32,347 bases of DNA from an uncultured Flavobacteriaceae bacterium (GTDB taxonomy: Bacteria > Bacteroidota > Bacteroidia > Flavobacteriales > Flavobacteriaceae): positions 1 through 32,347 of the forward strand of contig CAJQMT010000043.1 in assembly GCA_905479475.1 (NCBI GenBank). Reading direction: 5' to 3'. The notes under the pieces were generated by a model. The model had not been told where the DNA came from, ran no database searches, and saw nothing but the letters and a program-made list of their open reading frames with translations. Positions 32,279-32,347 of the stretch are shown piece after piece (within the stretch, counting starts at the first letter, position 1; every line of letters begins with the position of its first letter). The position numbers were made by a program, and so were the translations under genes.

Positions 32279-32347
32279 GATTCTATTTTTTTTCTTCAAG
32301 GTTTGACTTATATATATGTTACTAATTTATCCATTGGTTTTCTAACC

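Overview
The window looks like chromosomal DNA of a flavobacterium (Bacteroidota, Flavobacteriaceae-like). It is AT-rich and carries gliding motility gene gldC. Its genes are mostly preceded by the Bacteroidota promoter -7 element TAnnTTTG, in three places with a well-spaced TTG upstream, rather than by strong Shine-Dalgarno sequences. Other lineage-typical content is an OmpA protein with thrombospondin type 3 repeats, DUF4199 and GldC proteins, a KipI/KipA-type 5-oxoprolinase set and a membrane pyrophosphatase. The content is almost entirely core metabolism and cell envelope. I see no transposase, integrase, phage gene, CRISPR array, toxin-antitoxin pair or defence island.

Layout. 1-1529 (minus): the edge of a surface polysaccharide cluster, with a GT11 fucosyltransferase overlapping by four bases a GT25 glycosyltransferase that runs off the left edge. 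1703-3691 (plus): tsaC-cca, two tRNA maturation enzymes. 3707-8823 (minus): a compact run of DUF4199 protein, polyprenyl-phosphate-type GT2, phosphohexomutase and MsbA-like ABC exporter. 8941-9276 (plus): stand-alone gldC. 9354-13383 (minus): folK and a 1133-residue outer-membrane protein with two OmpA domains separated by a long Ca-binding repeat rod. 13443-17548 (plus): sppA followed by pxpABC, a protease linked to 5-oxoproline recycling. 17631-18503 (minus): an AraC regulator. 18632-18809: a promoter-terminator unit with no substantial ORF, the best candidate for an unannotated small RNA. 18830-22763 (minus): folA, thyA, a DUF151 nuclease-family protein, etfA, etfB. 23068-27198 (plus): pdhB, soluble pyrophosphatase ppa and membrane pyrophosphatase hppA, each followed by a textbook terminator. 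27256-28674 (minus): a deoxynucleoside kinase and a secreted protein of unknown function. 28904-28977: tRNA-Asp. 29096-32278 (minus): small membrane and secreted proteins (OB-fold, VanZ-like, two DoxX-like) and a membrane-anchored HchA/Hsp31-like enzyme.

How the genes fit together: folK, folA, thyA and the deoxynucleoside kinase serve folate and dNTP supply; tsaC, cca and tRNA-Asp serve translation (the tRNA has no encoded CCA, so it needs Cca); etfAB and pdhB serve oxidative metabolism; ppa and hppA both dispose of pyrophosphate. The points most worth following are the double-OmpA/TSP3 protein, the candidate small RNA, the sppA-pxp arrangement and the membrane-anchored HchA. I do not see convincing evidence of a wholly new multi-gene system. 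Several apparent N-terminal extensions were trimmed because they begin at TTG or GTG codons or read through promoter elements.
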